The notes: generated from the letters alone by a model not told the origin. 64,000 nucleotides of DNA from Saprospiraceae bacterium (GCA_019638385.1 JAHBTW010000012.1:1-64000); one strand, 5' to 3'; numbered from the stretch's first letter, positions 42,707 through 52,094 are shown. Numbers and translations are program-made.

Positions 42707-44647
42707 ATGAAACTACACAGCGCACTTTTCGCGTACCTGCTTTTGCAAACATGCCTCAGCGCAACATTGTATGCGCAGCGTCCCGGCGTACCCAATTTCC
42801 CTACGGGGCAAGGCCAGACGCCGCAGCGTTCCAGCGAGCAGTTGCAGGACGAAATCCCCGATACGGTGGGCATTCACGCTTTTATTGCCGAGCGCCCCAT
42901 GCGGCAAACGCCGTTTTCGGACTCTCTGCTCCACAACAACATTCACCAATACGACCCTGCCCGCCAACGCGACATTGACTACCTCACCACCGGCAATACC
43001 GGCGGCGCGGCGCGCTATTTTGCTTATGAACCGGTGTTCCGCAGGGAGTTGGACATCGGGTTTCACCAATACGATATTTACCGCACTTCGGCTACCGCCC
43101 TGCCGTTTTATCGCCTGCAAAAGGCGTTTACCGGTCTCACCTACCACCAGCGCGGCGAGCAGGCCGACAGCTACCTCGCCGCACAGTTTGCCCGCAATTT
43201 CGCCGACGGGGTCCACCTCAGCCTCGACTACAAACGCCTCCGCCAATTGGGCCGCATCAATCAATATCCTCATCAAAACTCGCGGCACACTGCCGTAGCC
43301 GGCGGATTGTGGTACAACCACCCCAAAGGGCGCTACGACGGGTTCTTCGCCTTTGCTGCCAATACCAATCAACTGGAAGACAACGGCGGTATTTTGATGG
43401 AGCCGCAAAGTGCCAACGACCGCCGCGTTGTGCCGGCCAACGCCACGGTGTTTCTCACCGACCCGCAAACCCGATACAATACCACCGAACTGGCCTATAC
43501 CCAGCACTTCCGCATCGGCGGCCGCGCCGACTCTTCCGGGATGGAACGACGCGCTTTCCCCGTGATGCACCGCATCCGCTACGAAGACAACCGCTATAAG
43601 TATTTCGACCGCTCGCCGGCGCTCAATACCGCTTTCAACGAGTGGTTTCCGCACCTGCTCACCGACGAGCGCGCCCTGCGCCATTTCATCCGGCACCGGA
43701 AATTGGAAAACACCCTGCGCATTGCCACAAAGCGGGCAGGCCGCTATTCGAGCGACCTCATAGAAGCCGGCCTCGTGCATACTATGAACTGGATAGACCA
43801 GGAACCGCAGGATACGGCGGTGAACAGCCTTTTTCTGACCGGACGAATCAATTTCAGTCCCACGAAGGCGCTGCGCGTAGAGGGCAACGGCCACCTCGGC
43901 ATCCTGGGCAATGCCGGCGACTACCGCGTGACGGGCGAATTAGAATTCAACCTGCCCAAAACTGCTGCGCTGCGCCTGCATTTCCTGAGCCAGTTGTACT
44001 CGCCCACTTTGGTGCAACATCGGTTTTACCTCAGCGAACGCAAAGTGTGGGACAACAACTTCAGCAAAACCTTAGAAACCGGCCTGTCGGCCACCCTCGC
44101 CCTGCCGCCGCTCAATCTGGAAGTGACCGGCGCCTACAACCTGCTCAACAACTTCGTTTATTTCGACTCCACGGCCATGCCCGCTCAAACCGGCGTTCCG
44201 CTCAGTATTCTCCAACTCCGGCTGAGCCAGCGCACAAGGCTGTGGAAATTCCACTTGGACAATACCGTCGTTTTGCAAAAAGCCTCTGAGCCGGTGCTCC
44301 GCCTGCCGGAGGTGTTTTCCAAACACAGCCTCTACTACGAGGGGCGTTGGTTTAAAGTGCTGGCGCTCAGGATCGGCTTCGATGTCCGGCTCAACACCGG
44401 TTGGCAGGCCGATTATTACAACCCGGTTGTGGGCCAGTTTCACTTGCAAGACCGGCAGCTCGTTCCGTTTTATCCGGCTACGGATGTGTTCATAAGCGGT
44501 CGGGTGACTACCTTCCGCATATATGTAAAATGGGAAGACATCAGCGACCTGCTCGTACAATCGCCGGCCTATTATTATCAAAGCGCTTTTTATGCACACC
44601 CCTTTCCGGGCCTGCGCTTCGGAATAATATGGCGCCTGGCGGATTGA
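42707..44647 (+). CDS. Putative porin (Porin_10 type)
   Basis: 646 residues from ATG 42707; MKLHSALFAYLLLQTCLSATLYAQ is the signal peptide. The mature protein has many alternating short strands and turns with G/N/D. Recognisable segments (GGAARYFAYEPVFRRELDIGFHQYDIYRTS, FDRSPALNTAFNEWFPH, WEDISDLLVQSPAYYYQSAFYAHPFPGLRFGIIWRLAD) are typical of the Bacteroidota putative porin family, which ends in an outer-membrane barrel strand. It forms a channel in the outer membrane; selectivity is unknown. Upstream residues in frame precede the promoter box and were excluded. Confidence 0.8.
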   Translation: MKLHSALFAYLLLQTCLSATLYAQRPGVPNFPTGQGQTPQRSSEQLQDEIPDTVGIHAFIAERPMRQTPFSDSLLHNNIHQYDPARQRDIDYLTTGNTGGAARYFAYEPVFRRELDIGFHQYDIYRTSATALPFYRLQKAFTGLTYHQRGEQADSYLAAQFARNFADGVHLSLDYKRLRQLGRINQYPHQNSRHTAVAGGLWYNHPKGRYDGFFAFAANTNQLEDNGGILMEPQSANDRRVVPANATVFLTDPQTRYNTTELAYTQHFRIGGRADSSGMERRAFPVMHRIRYEDNRYKYFDRSPALNTAFNEWFPHLLTDERALRHFIRHRKLENTLRIATKRAGRYSSDLIEAGLVHTMNWIDQEPQDTAVNSLFLTGRINFSPTKALRVEGNGHLGILGNAGDYRVTGELEFNLPKTAALRLHFLSQLYSPTLVQHRFYLSERKVWDNNFSKTLETGLSATLALPPLNLEVTGAYNLLNNFVYFDSTAMPAQTGVPLSILQLRLSQRTRLWKFHLDNTVVLQKASEPVLRLPEVFSKHSLYYEGRWFKVLALRIGFDVRLNTGWQADYYNPVVGQFHLQDRQLVPFYPATDVFISGRVTTFRIYVKWEDISDLLVQSPAYYYQSAFYAHPFPGLRFGIIWRLAD

Positions 44648-44751
44648 GGTTGTTCTACCAACCGCTCGCGCCAAGGCTCACACCTCGCGCGGTCTATCAA
44701 GCGGGTTCCCACCGCATAGCAAAAAAGCCCCCGCCATTGCCTGCAACTCCC

Positions 44752-44759
44752 TAAATTTG
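44752..44759 (+). promoter_or_regulatory. Promoter -7 box TAAATTTG
   Basis: TAAATTTG fits TAnnTTTG. It lies just before ATG 44764, a start whose frame (MQLTGNIHFVYDASLAHSG...) is soon interrupted by a solo end of the dispersed element at 44817. Confidence 0.4.
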
Positions 44760-44816
44760 CTCCATGCAGCTCACCGGCAACATCCACTTCGTATATGACG
44801 CCTCCCTTGCCCACTC

Positions 44817-44836
44817 GGGAACGTGGCGTGAATCAA
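44817..44836 (+). repeat. Solo end of the MITE-like element
   Basis: GGGAACGTGGCGTGAATCAA matches the element terminus and the solo end at 7758. Confidence 0.5.
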
Positions 44837-44872
44837 TAATCTCCCTTCTCCATTTATGTCTCCGCCGTTCCT

Positions 44873-44880
44873 TACCTTTG
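44873..44880 (+). promoter_or_regulatory. Promoter -7 box TACCTTTG very close to a start codon
   Basis: TACCTTTG ends only 4 bases before ATG 44885. Transcription from this box would begin at or within a few bases of the ATG, giving a leaderless mRNA. Confidence 0.55.
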
Positions 44881-44884
44881 CGCG

Positions 44885-46756
44885 ATGAAGCAGAAGGTTG
44901 AAATCCTCGCGCCGGCCAAGAACCTTTACCAGGGCATGGCCGCCATTAATGCCGGCGCCGACGCCGTATATATCGGTGCGCATACCTTCGGTGCGCGGAC
45001 GAACGCCACTAATTCGGTTGCCGACATCGCCGAACTGACCGAGTACGCCCACCTGTTCAAGGCCAGGGTTTTCGTGACCGTCAATACCATCCTCTACGAC
45101 AAAGAACTGGAGGACTGCCGCCGGCTCATCTACGATCTGTACGACGCGGGGGTGGATGCACTCATCATACAGGACATGGGCATACTGGAAATGGACCTGC
45201 CGCCCATCGTGCTCCATGCCAGTACGCAGGCCAATAACCGCGACGCGGCACATGTCAAATTTCTGGCGGACGCCGGTATCCGGCGAGTGGTGCTGGCGCG
45301 CGAATTGAACCTCGATCAGATCCGCGAAATACACGAGGCAACCGACGTGGAACTGGAGTTTTTCGTGTCCGGCGCTTTGTGTGTGTCGTTCAGCGGCAAT
45401 TGCTACATGAGCGTGGCCAATGGCGAGCGCAGCGCCAACCGCGGGTCTTGCGCCCAAAACTGCCGGCTGCCCTACAACCTCATAGACGGGAACGGTACGA
45501 CCCTGCTGACGGAAACTCACCTGCTGTCCATCAAAGACCTGAACCTGAGCGACCAACTGCCCATGCTCATTGAGGCGGGCATTACGTCGTTTAAGATAGA
45601 GGGGCGGCTCAAGGATTTGGTGTATGTCAAAAACAATGTCTCCTATCTGCGCAAGCGATTGGATGCGTTTCTGGAAGACAACCCACTGTACGAAAAGGCA
45701 TCGTCGGGACGAACTTTTTACGCCTTCGAGGCCAAGATGGATAAGAGCTTCAATCGGGGCTATACCGACTACTTCGTCAACCAGCGCAAGGCGCGCATTG
45801 GGTCCTGGGAGACGCCGAAGTCGCAGGGGGAGTACATCGGCAAGCTGTTGGAAATCAAAGCCAACGGCTACCGCATCGAAAACGCCGAGCTACTGAACAA
45901 CGGCGACGGCCTATACTTCGTGAACGAGGAAGGCCAGGCCGACGGTGATCGCGTGAACATCATCGTCAATGATTTGGTGGTGCCCAACACGTTCCGCCCA
46001 TTGCCCATCGGCACAGACATCTACCGGAATTCCGATGCCGAGTTCAACAAACTGCTGGAGCGGGACGACAGCGCCATCCGCAAAATCGGGGTAGCGCTGC
46101 ACTTCGCGGAAACACCGGCGGGCTTCACGCTCAGGGCTACCGACGAGGACGGGCACACGAGCACGGCAACCCTCAAGACGGAAAAAGAATTGACGAAGAA
46201 CGGCGAATCCATCGTTGAGAACATCAAGAAAAACTTAGCCAAAGCAGGCAATACACCGTTCATCGTGGATGATATCCGCGTGGATTTTTCGGACCACTGG
46301 TTCCTGCCCAACTCGAAGATCAATGACATCCGCCGCACGGTGCTGGAGCAACTGATGGACGCCCGCATCCGGGAATATCACCGCGAAGAACGCGCCATCA
46401 CCCCCACCGACCACCCTTATCCGGTGAGCGCATTAGACTTCACTTACAACGTGTCGAACCGGCTGGCGCGGCAGTTTTACCACCGCCACGGCGTGCAGCA
46501 AATCGAAAAAGCCTTCGAACTGCAGTGGGACCCCGGCAAGTCGCGGGTGATGACCACTAAATATTGTGTGAAATACGAACTGGGCAAGTGCCCCCGATTT
46601 CAGCGCGAAACGATGGGCGAGAAAATAAAAGAGCCGCTGGTACTCAAACACGGGGAGGTAGAGTACAAACTCAAGTTCAACTGCAAGCCCTGCGAAATGG
46701 AAATCTGGGAAAAGGATGCGGAGTTTGAGATAGAGGAGGAGGGAATCTGGGATTGA
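44885..46756 (+). CDS. U32 peptidase-family protein (RlhA/TrhP-like)
   Basis: 623 residues. The N-terminal half carries the U32 signature: ILAPAKNLYQGMAAINAGADAVYIGAHTFGARTNATNS, FVTVNTILYD, HASTQANNRDAAHVKFLADAGIRRVVLARELN, and the ELEFFVSGALCVSFSGNCYMSVANGERSANRGSCAQNCRLPY cysteine-rich loop. The C-terminal half (SRVMTTKYCVKYELGKCPRF...CKPCEMEIWE) has four cysteines that may bind a cluster. Members hydroxylate rRNA or tRNA (RlhA, TrhP) with prephenate as a cofactor source rather than cleave peptides; which one applies cannot be told. The long two-domain form is common in Bacteroidota. Confidence 0.85.
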   Translation: MKQKVEILAPAKNLYQGMAAINAGADAVYIGAHTFGARTNATNSVADIAELTEYAHLFKARVFVTVNTILYDKELEDCRRLIYDLYDAGVDALIIQDMGILEMDLPPIVLHASTQANNRDAAHVKFLADAGIRRVVLARELNLDQIREIHEATDVELEFFVSGALCVSFSGNCYMSVANGERSANRGSCAQNCRLPYNLIDGNGTTLLTETHLLSIKDLNLSDQLPMLIEAGITSFKIEGRLKDLVYVKNNVSYLRKRLDAFLEDNPLYEKASSGRTFYAFEAKMDKSFNRGYTDYFVNQRKARIGSWETPKSQGEYIGKLLEIKANGYRIENAELLNNGDGLYFVNEEGQADGDRVNIIVNDLVVPNTFRPLPIGTDIYRNSDAEFNKLLERDDSAIRKIGVALHFAETPAGFTLRATDEDGHTSTATLKTEKELTKNGESIVENIKKNLAKAGNTPFIVDDIRVDFSDHWFLPNSKINDIRRTVLEQLMDARIREYHREERAITPTDHPYPVSALDFTYNVSNRLARQFYHRHGVQQIEKAFELQWDPGKSRVMTTKYCVKYELGKCPRFQRETMGEKIKEPLVLKHGEVEYKLKFNCKPCEMEIWEKDAEFEIEEEGIWD

Positions 46757-46862
46757 TAGCCGGACAAACGGACGCCAATCTGGAAGCCGTGCAACGCGGT
46801 TGGGCAATGATTCAGGAAATGGCGAGGGGAGGGTAGAAGGCGTTTCAAAAAAGGGTTTTGCG

Positions 46863-47564
46863 TCATTTTGTTTTGCGTTGATACGCCAACTGAATTGAGA
46901 AAAAATGGGGCCGATAAGTAGTCGTAATATCACCCGGGGCGGTGCTTTTTACAGGGGCTAAGGCATACGAATACAAAGGCATTATGCTGAGGCTGTGCCG
47001 CTGCCAGGCGGCAAATTCCCATTGAAGCCCTAATAACCCCGACAAGTTGTATGCGGGAAACTGGTAGTAATCCAGCGTAATATCATCCCCTCTTCCGCTT
47101 GTCCGGAGTGTGCTCACGCCGGTTCCGAGCAACTTCGAAGCGGTAAAACCAAGCGTCGGCGAAAGCCGGTTGGGCCGTTTAGAAATATGCCGGCTCCACA
47201 ATACCGTACATCCTGTATCGTAAAACCTGCTCGTGTTTTCGTAGTTGGTAAACTCGCCGTTCAGGGGCCAATCCGATGGCCACGCTACGGTTAAAGTTTC
47301 GGTATAATTCAATCGGCTGAGGCTTATGCCTGCGCTCAGGGTACTGTGGGGGCCTAAATCCCATACTGCGGAGGCGGAGGCATTCCACCCTGTGCTGATT
47401 AAAAAAGGTTTGCCGTCGGGGCGGGCTGCGGGCTTAGTTGCATTGATCCCCGCCCGAAACACAATGCCGTCAAACTGGGCAATGGCAGATTCCAATCCGG
47501 CAAAAATACACAGTCCGATCAGCAAGTGGCGGAGTAAAAAGTTCTTGTGAAAAAGAGTTCTCAT
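46863..47564 (-). CDS. Secreted beta-barrel-like protein, function unknown
   Basis: 233 residues; signal peptide LLRHLLIGLCIFAGLESAIAQ. The mature part alternates strands (FDGIVFRAGINATKP, GWNASASAVWDLGPHSTLSAGISLSRLNY...) and ends in YRPHFFSIQLAYQRKTK, as in small Bacteroidota outer-membrane barrel (PorT/OmpW-like) proteins. It is the last gene of an AT-rich leftward cluster and lies 25 bp after a T9SS-tail-like fragment. Substrate or partner unknown. Confidence 0.6.
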   Translation of the reverse strand: MRTLFHKNFLLRHLLIGLCIFAGLESAIAQFDGIVFRAGINATKPAARPDGKPFLISTGWNASASAVWDLGPHSTLSAGISLSRLNYTETLTVAWPSDWPLNGEFTNYENTSRFYDTGCTVLWSRHISKRPNRLSPTLGFTASKLLGTGVSTLRTSGRGDDITLDYYQFPAYNLSGLLGLQWEFAAWQRHSLSIMPLYSYALAPVKSTAPGDITTTYRPHFFSIQLAYQRKTK

Positions 47565-47588
47565 GGTGCAGAAAGTTATTGGGTGATA

Positions 47589-47849
47589 CTATTTAAAGAT
47601 AACGGATATTTCCGTTTCTCCGTGCGGATTGGAAGCTCCTAACAGCTTTGTGTGGTGTTTAAAAACAATTCCTTTTTCCACATTTCTAAAACTACTTCCG
47701 TAGATTTCTAGTACATACATCCCCGGAGACAAATGGATTACATCCAATGACGGTATGCCGGCGCCTGTTGGGCACGTTGGATTACCGTAATACCTGCCGG
47801 GGCCCTGCATATCGCTCATGCGAGTGCGAACATGGCCTTCCGAAACCAA
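47589..47849 (-). pseudogene. Fragment resembling a T9SS C-terminal domain
   Basis: An 86-codon frame with no ATG at its left limit (TTG only). It contains LDVIHLSPGMYVLEIYGSSF, the pattern of type IX sorting domains (LD-x4-L-x-PGMY-[VIL]-LE[IV]), but lacks the Cys/Asn-rich folded part upstream. The frame is open for a further 30 residues beyond the usual domain end. A second frame just upstream (YPAGGCILIY) looks similar, so two remnants may lie side by side. Probably the tail of a decayed cargo gene. Confidence 0.4.
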
Positions 47850-47919
47850 TCCGATAAATCAGAATACAGCCGCCCGCCGGATAAGGTGAAACACGGATCA
47901 TAGCGAATAAATTTAAACC

Positions 47920-47949
47920 TGCCCTGCCATTCCGGGGCATGGCAGGGCA
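47920..47949. terminator. Hairpin downstream of the lipoprotein gene
   Basis: TGCCCTGCCAT, 8-base loop, ATGGCAGGGCA: a perfect 11-bp stem, 24 bases beyond the stop of the leftward lipoprotein gene. It has only a short T-run on that strand. Confidence 0.5.
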
Positions 47950-47972
47950 ACACGGAGCTGCAAGATTCTATA

Positions 47973-48479
47973 TTATTTTGTGGCAACACGTATTTTAGGC
48001 AACAACTTGAAATCCCGATTTGGTGTCATGATGATTGATTCATCTGTGTCAAGTGTAAAAATGACTTTTATCGCCTCACCTTCGGCAATTGAAATTTGGG
48101 TATGGGTAGTGTTGGATTCATGATTTTCCTTATCTATAAGATTGATAATTGAGCCATTAATAGAACATTGACCATTCGTTATCCAATAATCATAGGCATC
48201 GACTATTCCATGCTCTATTTCAGAACTTCCCAAATATACTGTATCAGGTTGTTCATTCGGGTTCGTAGTGAAAAATAAATCAACAGGGTCTATGTAAATC
48301 GTTCGATTTGTATTATTGCGGTAAGCCCTAACATTGAGCAGAGAAAAACTTAAAAACTCAATAGTAGTTGAATTTGTAGTAGTTATGTAGTAATCAATAG
48401 TGGTTTTGTCTGAATTTTTGTTGCATCCGATATTCATCAGCATTGTCGACAAAAAAATCAAGCAGAGTATTCGTTTCAT
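47973..48479 (-). CDS. Putative lipoprotein of unknown function
   Basis: 168 residues from ATG 48479 (MKRILCLIFLSTMLMNIGC), with a lipobox MNIG-C. The mature protein is beta-rich (TIDYYITTTNSTTIEFLSFSLLNVRAYRNNTNRTIYI). A further in-frame Met 7 codons upstream would overlap the previous gene. Probably anchored in the outer membrane facing the periplasm or surface. No family was recognised. It is part of the same leftward operon. Confidence 0.65.
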   Translation of the reverse strand: MKRILCLIFLSTMLMNIGCNKNSDKTTIDYYITTTNSTTIEFLSFSLLNVRAYRNNTNRTIYIDPVDLFFTTNPNEQPDTVYLGSSEIEHGIVDAYDYWITNGQCSINGSIINLIDKENHESNTTHTQISIAEGEAIKVIFTLDTDESIIMTPNRDFKLLPKIRVATK

Positions 48480-48499
48480 AATTTTATTTTTTTCTAACA

Positions 48500-49201
48500 T
48501 TAGAACCTCGCTTCTACACCCATTGAACTATTCATTAGAATATCTCCTTTTCCAGAGAAAGACGTAAAAGCATGAAAAGTTCGCAACGCCATATTTTTAC
48601 TGATTTGAAATGAATATCCCAACCCTAATCGCAGCATCCAGTCTCCATATGTGCTGTATCTGTAAACAGGAATTTGAGCATTCTCAAATATGGATGAGTT
48701 CGTAAATTTTATTTGGTCTGCCGTTATTAAACGTGCAATCTCCATTTCATCCCGAATCGCATATGCTCCAGCCATGTCAATAAATACTTTGTTTTTTCCG
48801 CTTTGAATAAAGTCATATACAACGCCGGCGCCTAAAGTAAAGCAAAAATAGTGATTGGGCTTTGATCGCAATCTAATGCCTGTAAAGCTATCGGCATCCC
48901 ACGCCCCGTTATACCCCCCAAGAGGCAAGGGGTTTGTGTAGTCTCGAAAAGGAAATACGCCCGATGAAATATCTTTGGGTATAAGACCTCTGCCCTCATT
49001 GTAATTGTGCCCCACTATCAACCCTGTTTTTATCTTCCCGGACAAGGCCCGCAAATACTGGAGGTTTACAACATAACCTGACGCGTTTTGCTGAAAAGCA
49101 TATCCATATCCCATGTCAAAATTAATTGTGTTTTTTTGTGCCTGGCTCATATTGAAGCACAATACGCCAAAGACAATAAGGAAGATGTTATACTTGTTCA
49201 T
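48500..49201 (-). CDS. Outer-membrane beta-barrel-like protein, function unknown
   Basis: 233 residues; signal peptide MNKYNIFLIVFGVLCFNMSQA. Strand-turn pattern throughout (INFDMGYGYAFQQNASGYVVNLQYLRALSGKIKTGLIVGHNY...) and C-terminal aromatic ending MGVEARF. Looks like a PorP/OmpA-type or porin-like barrel with no known match. Its start overlaps the previous gene's stop (ATGA), indicating a co-translated operon. Confidence 0.6.
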   Translation of the reverse strand: MNKYNIFLIVFGVLCFNMSQAQKNTINFDMGYGYAFQQNASGYVVNLQYLRALSGKIKTGLIVGHNYNEGRGLIPKDISSGVFPFRDYTNPLPLGGYNGAWDADSFTGIRLRSKPNHYFCFTLGAGVVYDFIQSGKNKVFIDMAGAYAIRDEMEIARLITADQIKFTNSSIFENAQIPVYRYSTYGDWMLRLGLGYSFQISKNMALRTFHAFTSFSGKGDILMNSSMGVEARF

Positions 49202-49959
49202 TTTTTTAGTTTTAGACCATAAAATAAAGTCAGTTCGTGAACTGTAAGGCTCGACGAAAAAAGCCTCGAACCGAAATCTAGCACATCATAAGACCCGATT
49301 CGAAGCCCCAATACTGTATCTTTAGCATGAAGTTCGTATATGAACCTGGCGTTGAATCCGGGAGAGATGGACCTGAATTCAGTCGGAACGGATAGATATA
49401 TATCGGGTACGGCAGGCTGAGCAGAACCCAACCATTGTATGTATTCTACCGGAAGGTAATCTCTAAAATAATTATGGTTTTGATACATCAGGTTGAAACC
49501 GACATTAATACCCAGTTTGTGGCGGTGTCCATTCATTACATAGTATATAATGCCAACGTCAGCCGGAATAGCAAGGGATTTGATAGTGGCTTGCGAAGGA
49601 AAAGCCTTTACTCCTTTATTTTCTATAAGCCTTACTTCTTCATCTGTCATAAAAGGCCCCCATGCGCCAAGCGCCAAAATGTCTGCAACCGGTGAATTGA
49701 GAACTCTATCAAAAACCACATCGCTGTTTCTCCTGTAGTGAGAGAGAATATTGAACGTTAAGAAAAAGCGTTCACTAAGTTTCGAGTCGTATCCTATGCC
49801 AATTGTCGGCAATTGTGATTTGAGTATAATTGCTTCATCAAACCCTAAGCCTAAAGTAAATTTCAGCTTGCCGGGAGGGGGGGGCTCCATGACAGATTGG
49901 GCTGCTCCGGAAACCGCAACGAGTAGCAACAAGCATACAATAAAAGATATTTTGTTCAT
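49198..49959 (-). CDS. Secreted protein, probable outer-membrane barrel
   Basis: 253 residues from ATG 49959 (MNKISFIVCLLLLVAVSGAAQS signal peptide). It resembles its downstream neighbour in layout, with strands such as FTLGLGFDEAIILKSQLPTIGIGYDSKLSERFFLTFNILSHY and a final SLTVHELTLFYGLKLKK. An upstream ATG would overlap the preceding gene. The two barrel genes overlap by 4 bases. Function unknown. Confidence 0.6.
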   Translation of the reverse strand: MNKISFIVCLLLLVAVSGAAQSVMEPPPPGKLKFTLGLGFDEAIILKSQLPTIGIGYDSKLSERFFLTFNILSHYRRNSDVVFDRVLNSPVADILALGAWGPFMTDEEVRLIENKGVKAFPSQATIKSLAIPADVGIIYYVMNGHRHKLGINVGFNLMYQNHNYFRDYLPVEYIQWLGSAQPAVPDIYLSVPTEFRSISPGFNARFIYELHAKDTVLGLRIGSYDVLDFGSRLFSSSLTVHELTLFYGLKLKK

Positions 49960-50021
49960 GTGGTTAAAGTTATTTGGGCAGCCGACGACTGATAAAGTAG
50001 CCGACGACTGCCCAGCGTTAT

Positions 50022-51070
50022 TTAGTTGCATCTAAACGTGACTGATCCAGTGTCATTCTCACGCATAATTGGGTCACAATAAAATACATTTTGATCGCCA
50101 AGATTTACAACAGCCGAACCTGTGTAAGATATAGTAACTCCAACTGTTGCAGATACTTCCACAGAATCAACTTTAAACTTCGAAGACAGCCCCGCCTGCA
50201 AACTAAAAGTAGTCTGCCCCGGATCTACCTCAGCCCATGAAATTCTGTAAGGGCTTCCGAATGTTGCTTCATCCCAATCAAGACCAATACGATAGTTTTG
50301 TCTAAGCCAGCGTCCTTGACATGGTCGGATATCACAGTTCAATAAATCTCGCCTTCTGTATTGTCTCGTCACTAGCTTCAATGAATATGGCCCCACTGAA
50401 CCATCAAGTGAATTTCGAGTAATCCCCAAAACATCGGCGTGGAATACAAATTTACTCTCAAAAATCCCTCCGGGACCTTGATTATCAATACTCCTAAATA
50501 TACTCCATCCATTTATTTTAAAGTCAACCAAAATTTCATCTTCAGTTTCACAATCCCTCTCGCATGGTTCCGTACATGGATCACTATCGCCTTCATCATC
50601 GTCGCCCTCCAAACCCAAACAATCCAAATACAATTGTAATAAAGTTTGATGATTAATCAGGTGATATTCATCATTATCAACTAAATATCTTTCAAGGGCA
50701 TCTAACGCACTCTGGAGCAGGCTCAAACAGAGAGATTTTTCCGCGTTTGTTACGTCCGACCTATCCGGCATATATTTATCAATGTGTATTCCCCAAGATG
50801 TTTGTCCGTCCATGCGAACCAGATAGTGACCCTCGGCATCCCAAACTCCTATTACCGGCTCTTCAAATTCAGGGTCGTCATAATAGTCTTCTTCTTCATC
50901 ACGAAAACGAACAGGCGTTTCCTGCTTTTCTCCATTCCGAAACAAAAGCCATTTTCCATTACGCTCATTTAATACAGGAACTACTGAGATAACTTGATTG
51001 ACATTCCAAGCATTGACATCTATTCCCTTTATTTCAGACATTGTAATGCTAAGAAGAGGACTTATGTCGG
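50022..51070 (-). pseudogene. Second part of a frameshifted lipoprotein gene (about 349 codons)
   Basis: An ATG exists at 51041 (MSEIKGIDVNAWNVNQVISVV), but the frame is open further upstream to 51069 and reads DISPLLSIT before it. This continues the preceding lipoprotein if one base is restored: ...FFQPLP, DISPLLSITMSEIKGIDVN. The part has no signal peptide of its own. It contains an acidic stretch (DEEEDYYDDPEFEEPVIGVWDAEGHYLV), a helical segment, a Cys-x3-Cys-x3-Cys cluster (CTEPCERDCE), and a beta-rich C-terminus ending FRCN. Combined with the first part it would be a 470-residue lipoprotein. Alternatively, it is translated separately from ATG 51041. Confidence 0.55.
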
Positions 51071-51427
51071 TAATGGCTGAAAAAAGTCGTCACCATAACG
51101 CTCTAACACACTTTCGTCAGCATAGGACGTTAAAATTTCTGCAAATGTCTTTCCATCAAAGACAACTTTGTTTTTTTCCGCAATGTATACAAACTCATAG
51201 TTCGTGCTATGGCTCTCTTGCATTCGTGTATGCACATAGCGGCGTAGCGGTTCGTTATTCAAAGCTTTGGACAGTGTTTGAGCAAAAATGGTACGTACTT
51301 CATCTACTGATCTAGGATCATTTCGTTTCCATTCTGTTTCATCATTGCTCAATTTATCTTTCTGGCAACCAATTGCACCAAGAAATATAAGTCCTAAAAT
51401 GTAAAGATAATGAATTCGAGGTTTCAT
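51062..51427 (-). pseudogene. First part of a frameshifted lipoprotein gene
   Basis: 121 codons. MKPRIHYLYILGLIFLGAIGC is a lipoprotein signal (LGAIG-C lipobox). The mature part (SVDEVRTIFAQTLSKALNNEPLRRYVHTRM...YEFVYIAEKNKVVFDGKTFAEIL) resembles the N-terminal region of larger Bacteroidota lipoproteins I know only by pattern. The frame ends ERYGDDFFQPLPT and then TAA; a one-base deletion near 51068-51070 would explain it. It is the first gene of the leftward AT-rich operon. A sequencing error is equally possible. Confidence 0.55.
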
Positions 51428-52094
51428 AAATTGTGAATTTAGAAATCGTATCGTCCCTACTTGACTATTACAGGCGGAGCCAGTTCAGTTCTTTGTCCGC
51501 CGTCAGAAAAACCCATTCATGCCTCGCAGTAGCTCACTTGCGATCAGTTGTTTTCATTTTCCCGTAAGCCGGTTGCTTGCCGCACGGCTCTGTGATTTAT
51601 AATAGAGTTTCTGACAATTTTCTTTTAATTGCTATGCCTTGCATGTGTTTAAATGATTGTCCCCCGCCTCAAAAAAAACCCAACCGCCGCAGCATCCCGC
51701 GCTGCGCACGGCCGGGGTTCAATTTACAGATTACATCTTTGCGCACAAGCAATGTCCGCGTTACCACAGGAGGTACAAGGCCCCACTAACGGAGCATCTC
51801 GTACCGTGCCATGTAAGCACGAATGCAAAGCAGCCGCATAGGACGGCTTATGCACTGCTGTCCAGATTGTGTTTGTGTAATCAGTATTCCGGTAATCTGT
51901 AAGATTAGAGAACTTAGGGCATCCAAAACTGCGGGATAGCACAGGATGCGTTTTTTTCTTTTTGGTCCGGGTTAAAACCGGTTTTCAGCACATCGGAAAA
52001 GAATCAGAAAAGACTCTGATTACAAAGATACCGCCTCCCGGCAAGAATTTAAAATCAAATATTTACTACTTTCACACCGAAAAATGAATAAATT
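51428..52094. other. 667-bp intergenic region between divergent genes
   Basis: The region between the lipoprotein operon (leftward) and the XRE gene (rightward). It holds a GGGCATCC...GGATGCG dyad near 51918-51952 and patches of A and T runs. Short frames exist without protein features. Promoters for both sides must lie here, but no clear TAnnTTTG box is seen. Confidence 0.4.

Larger units (their letters stand above)
44764..44884 (+). pseudogene. Possible beginning of a disrupted gene
   Basis: From ATG 44764 an open frame starts MQLTGNIHFVYDASLAHSG and reads into the repeat end at 44817, where its character changes. It has a promoter box 5 bases upstream, and the U32 gene starts inside the same frame region. 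No family was recognised; it may be chance. Confidence 0.2.
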
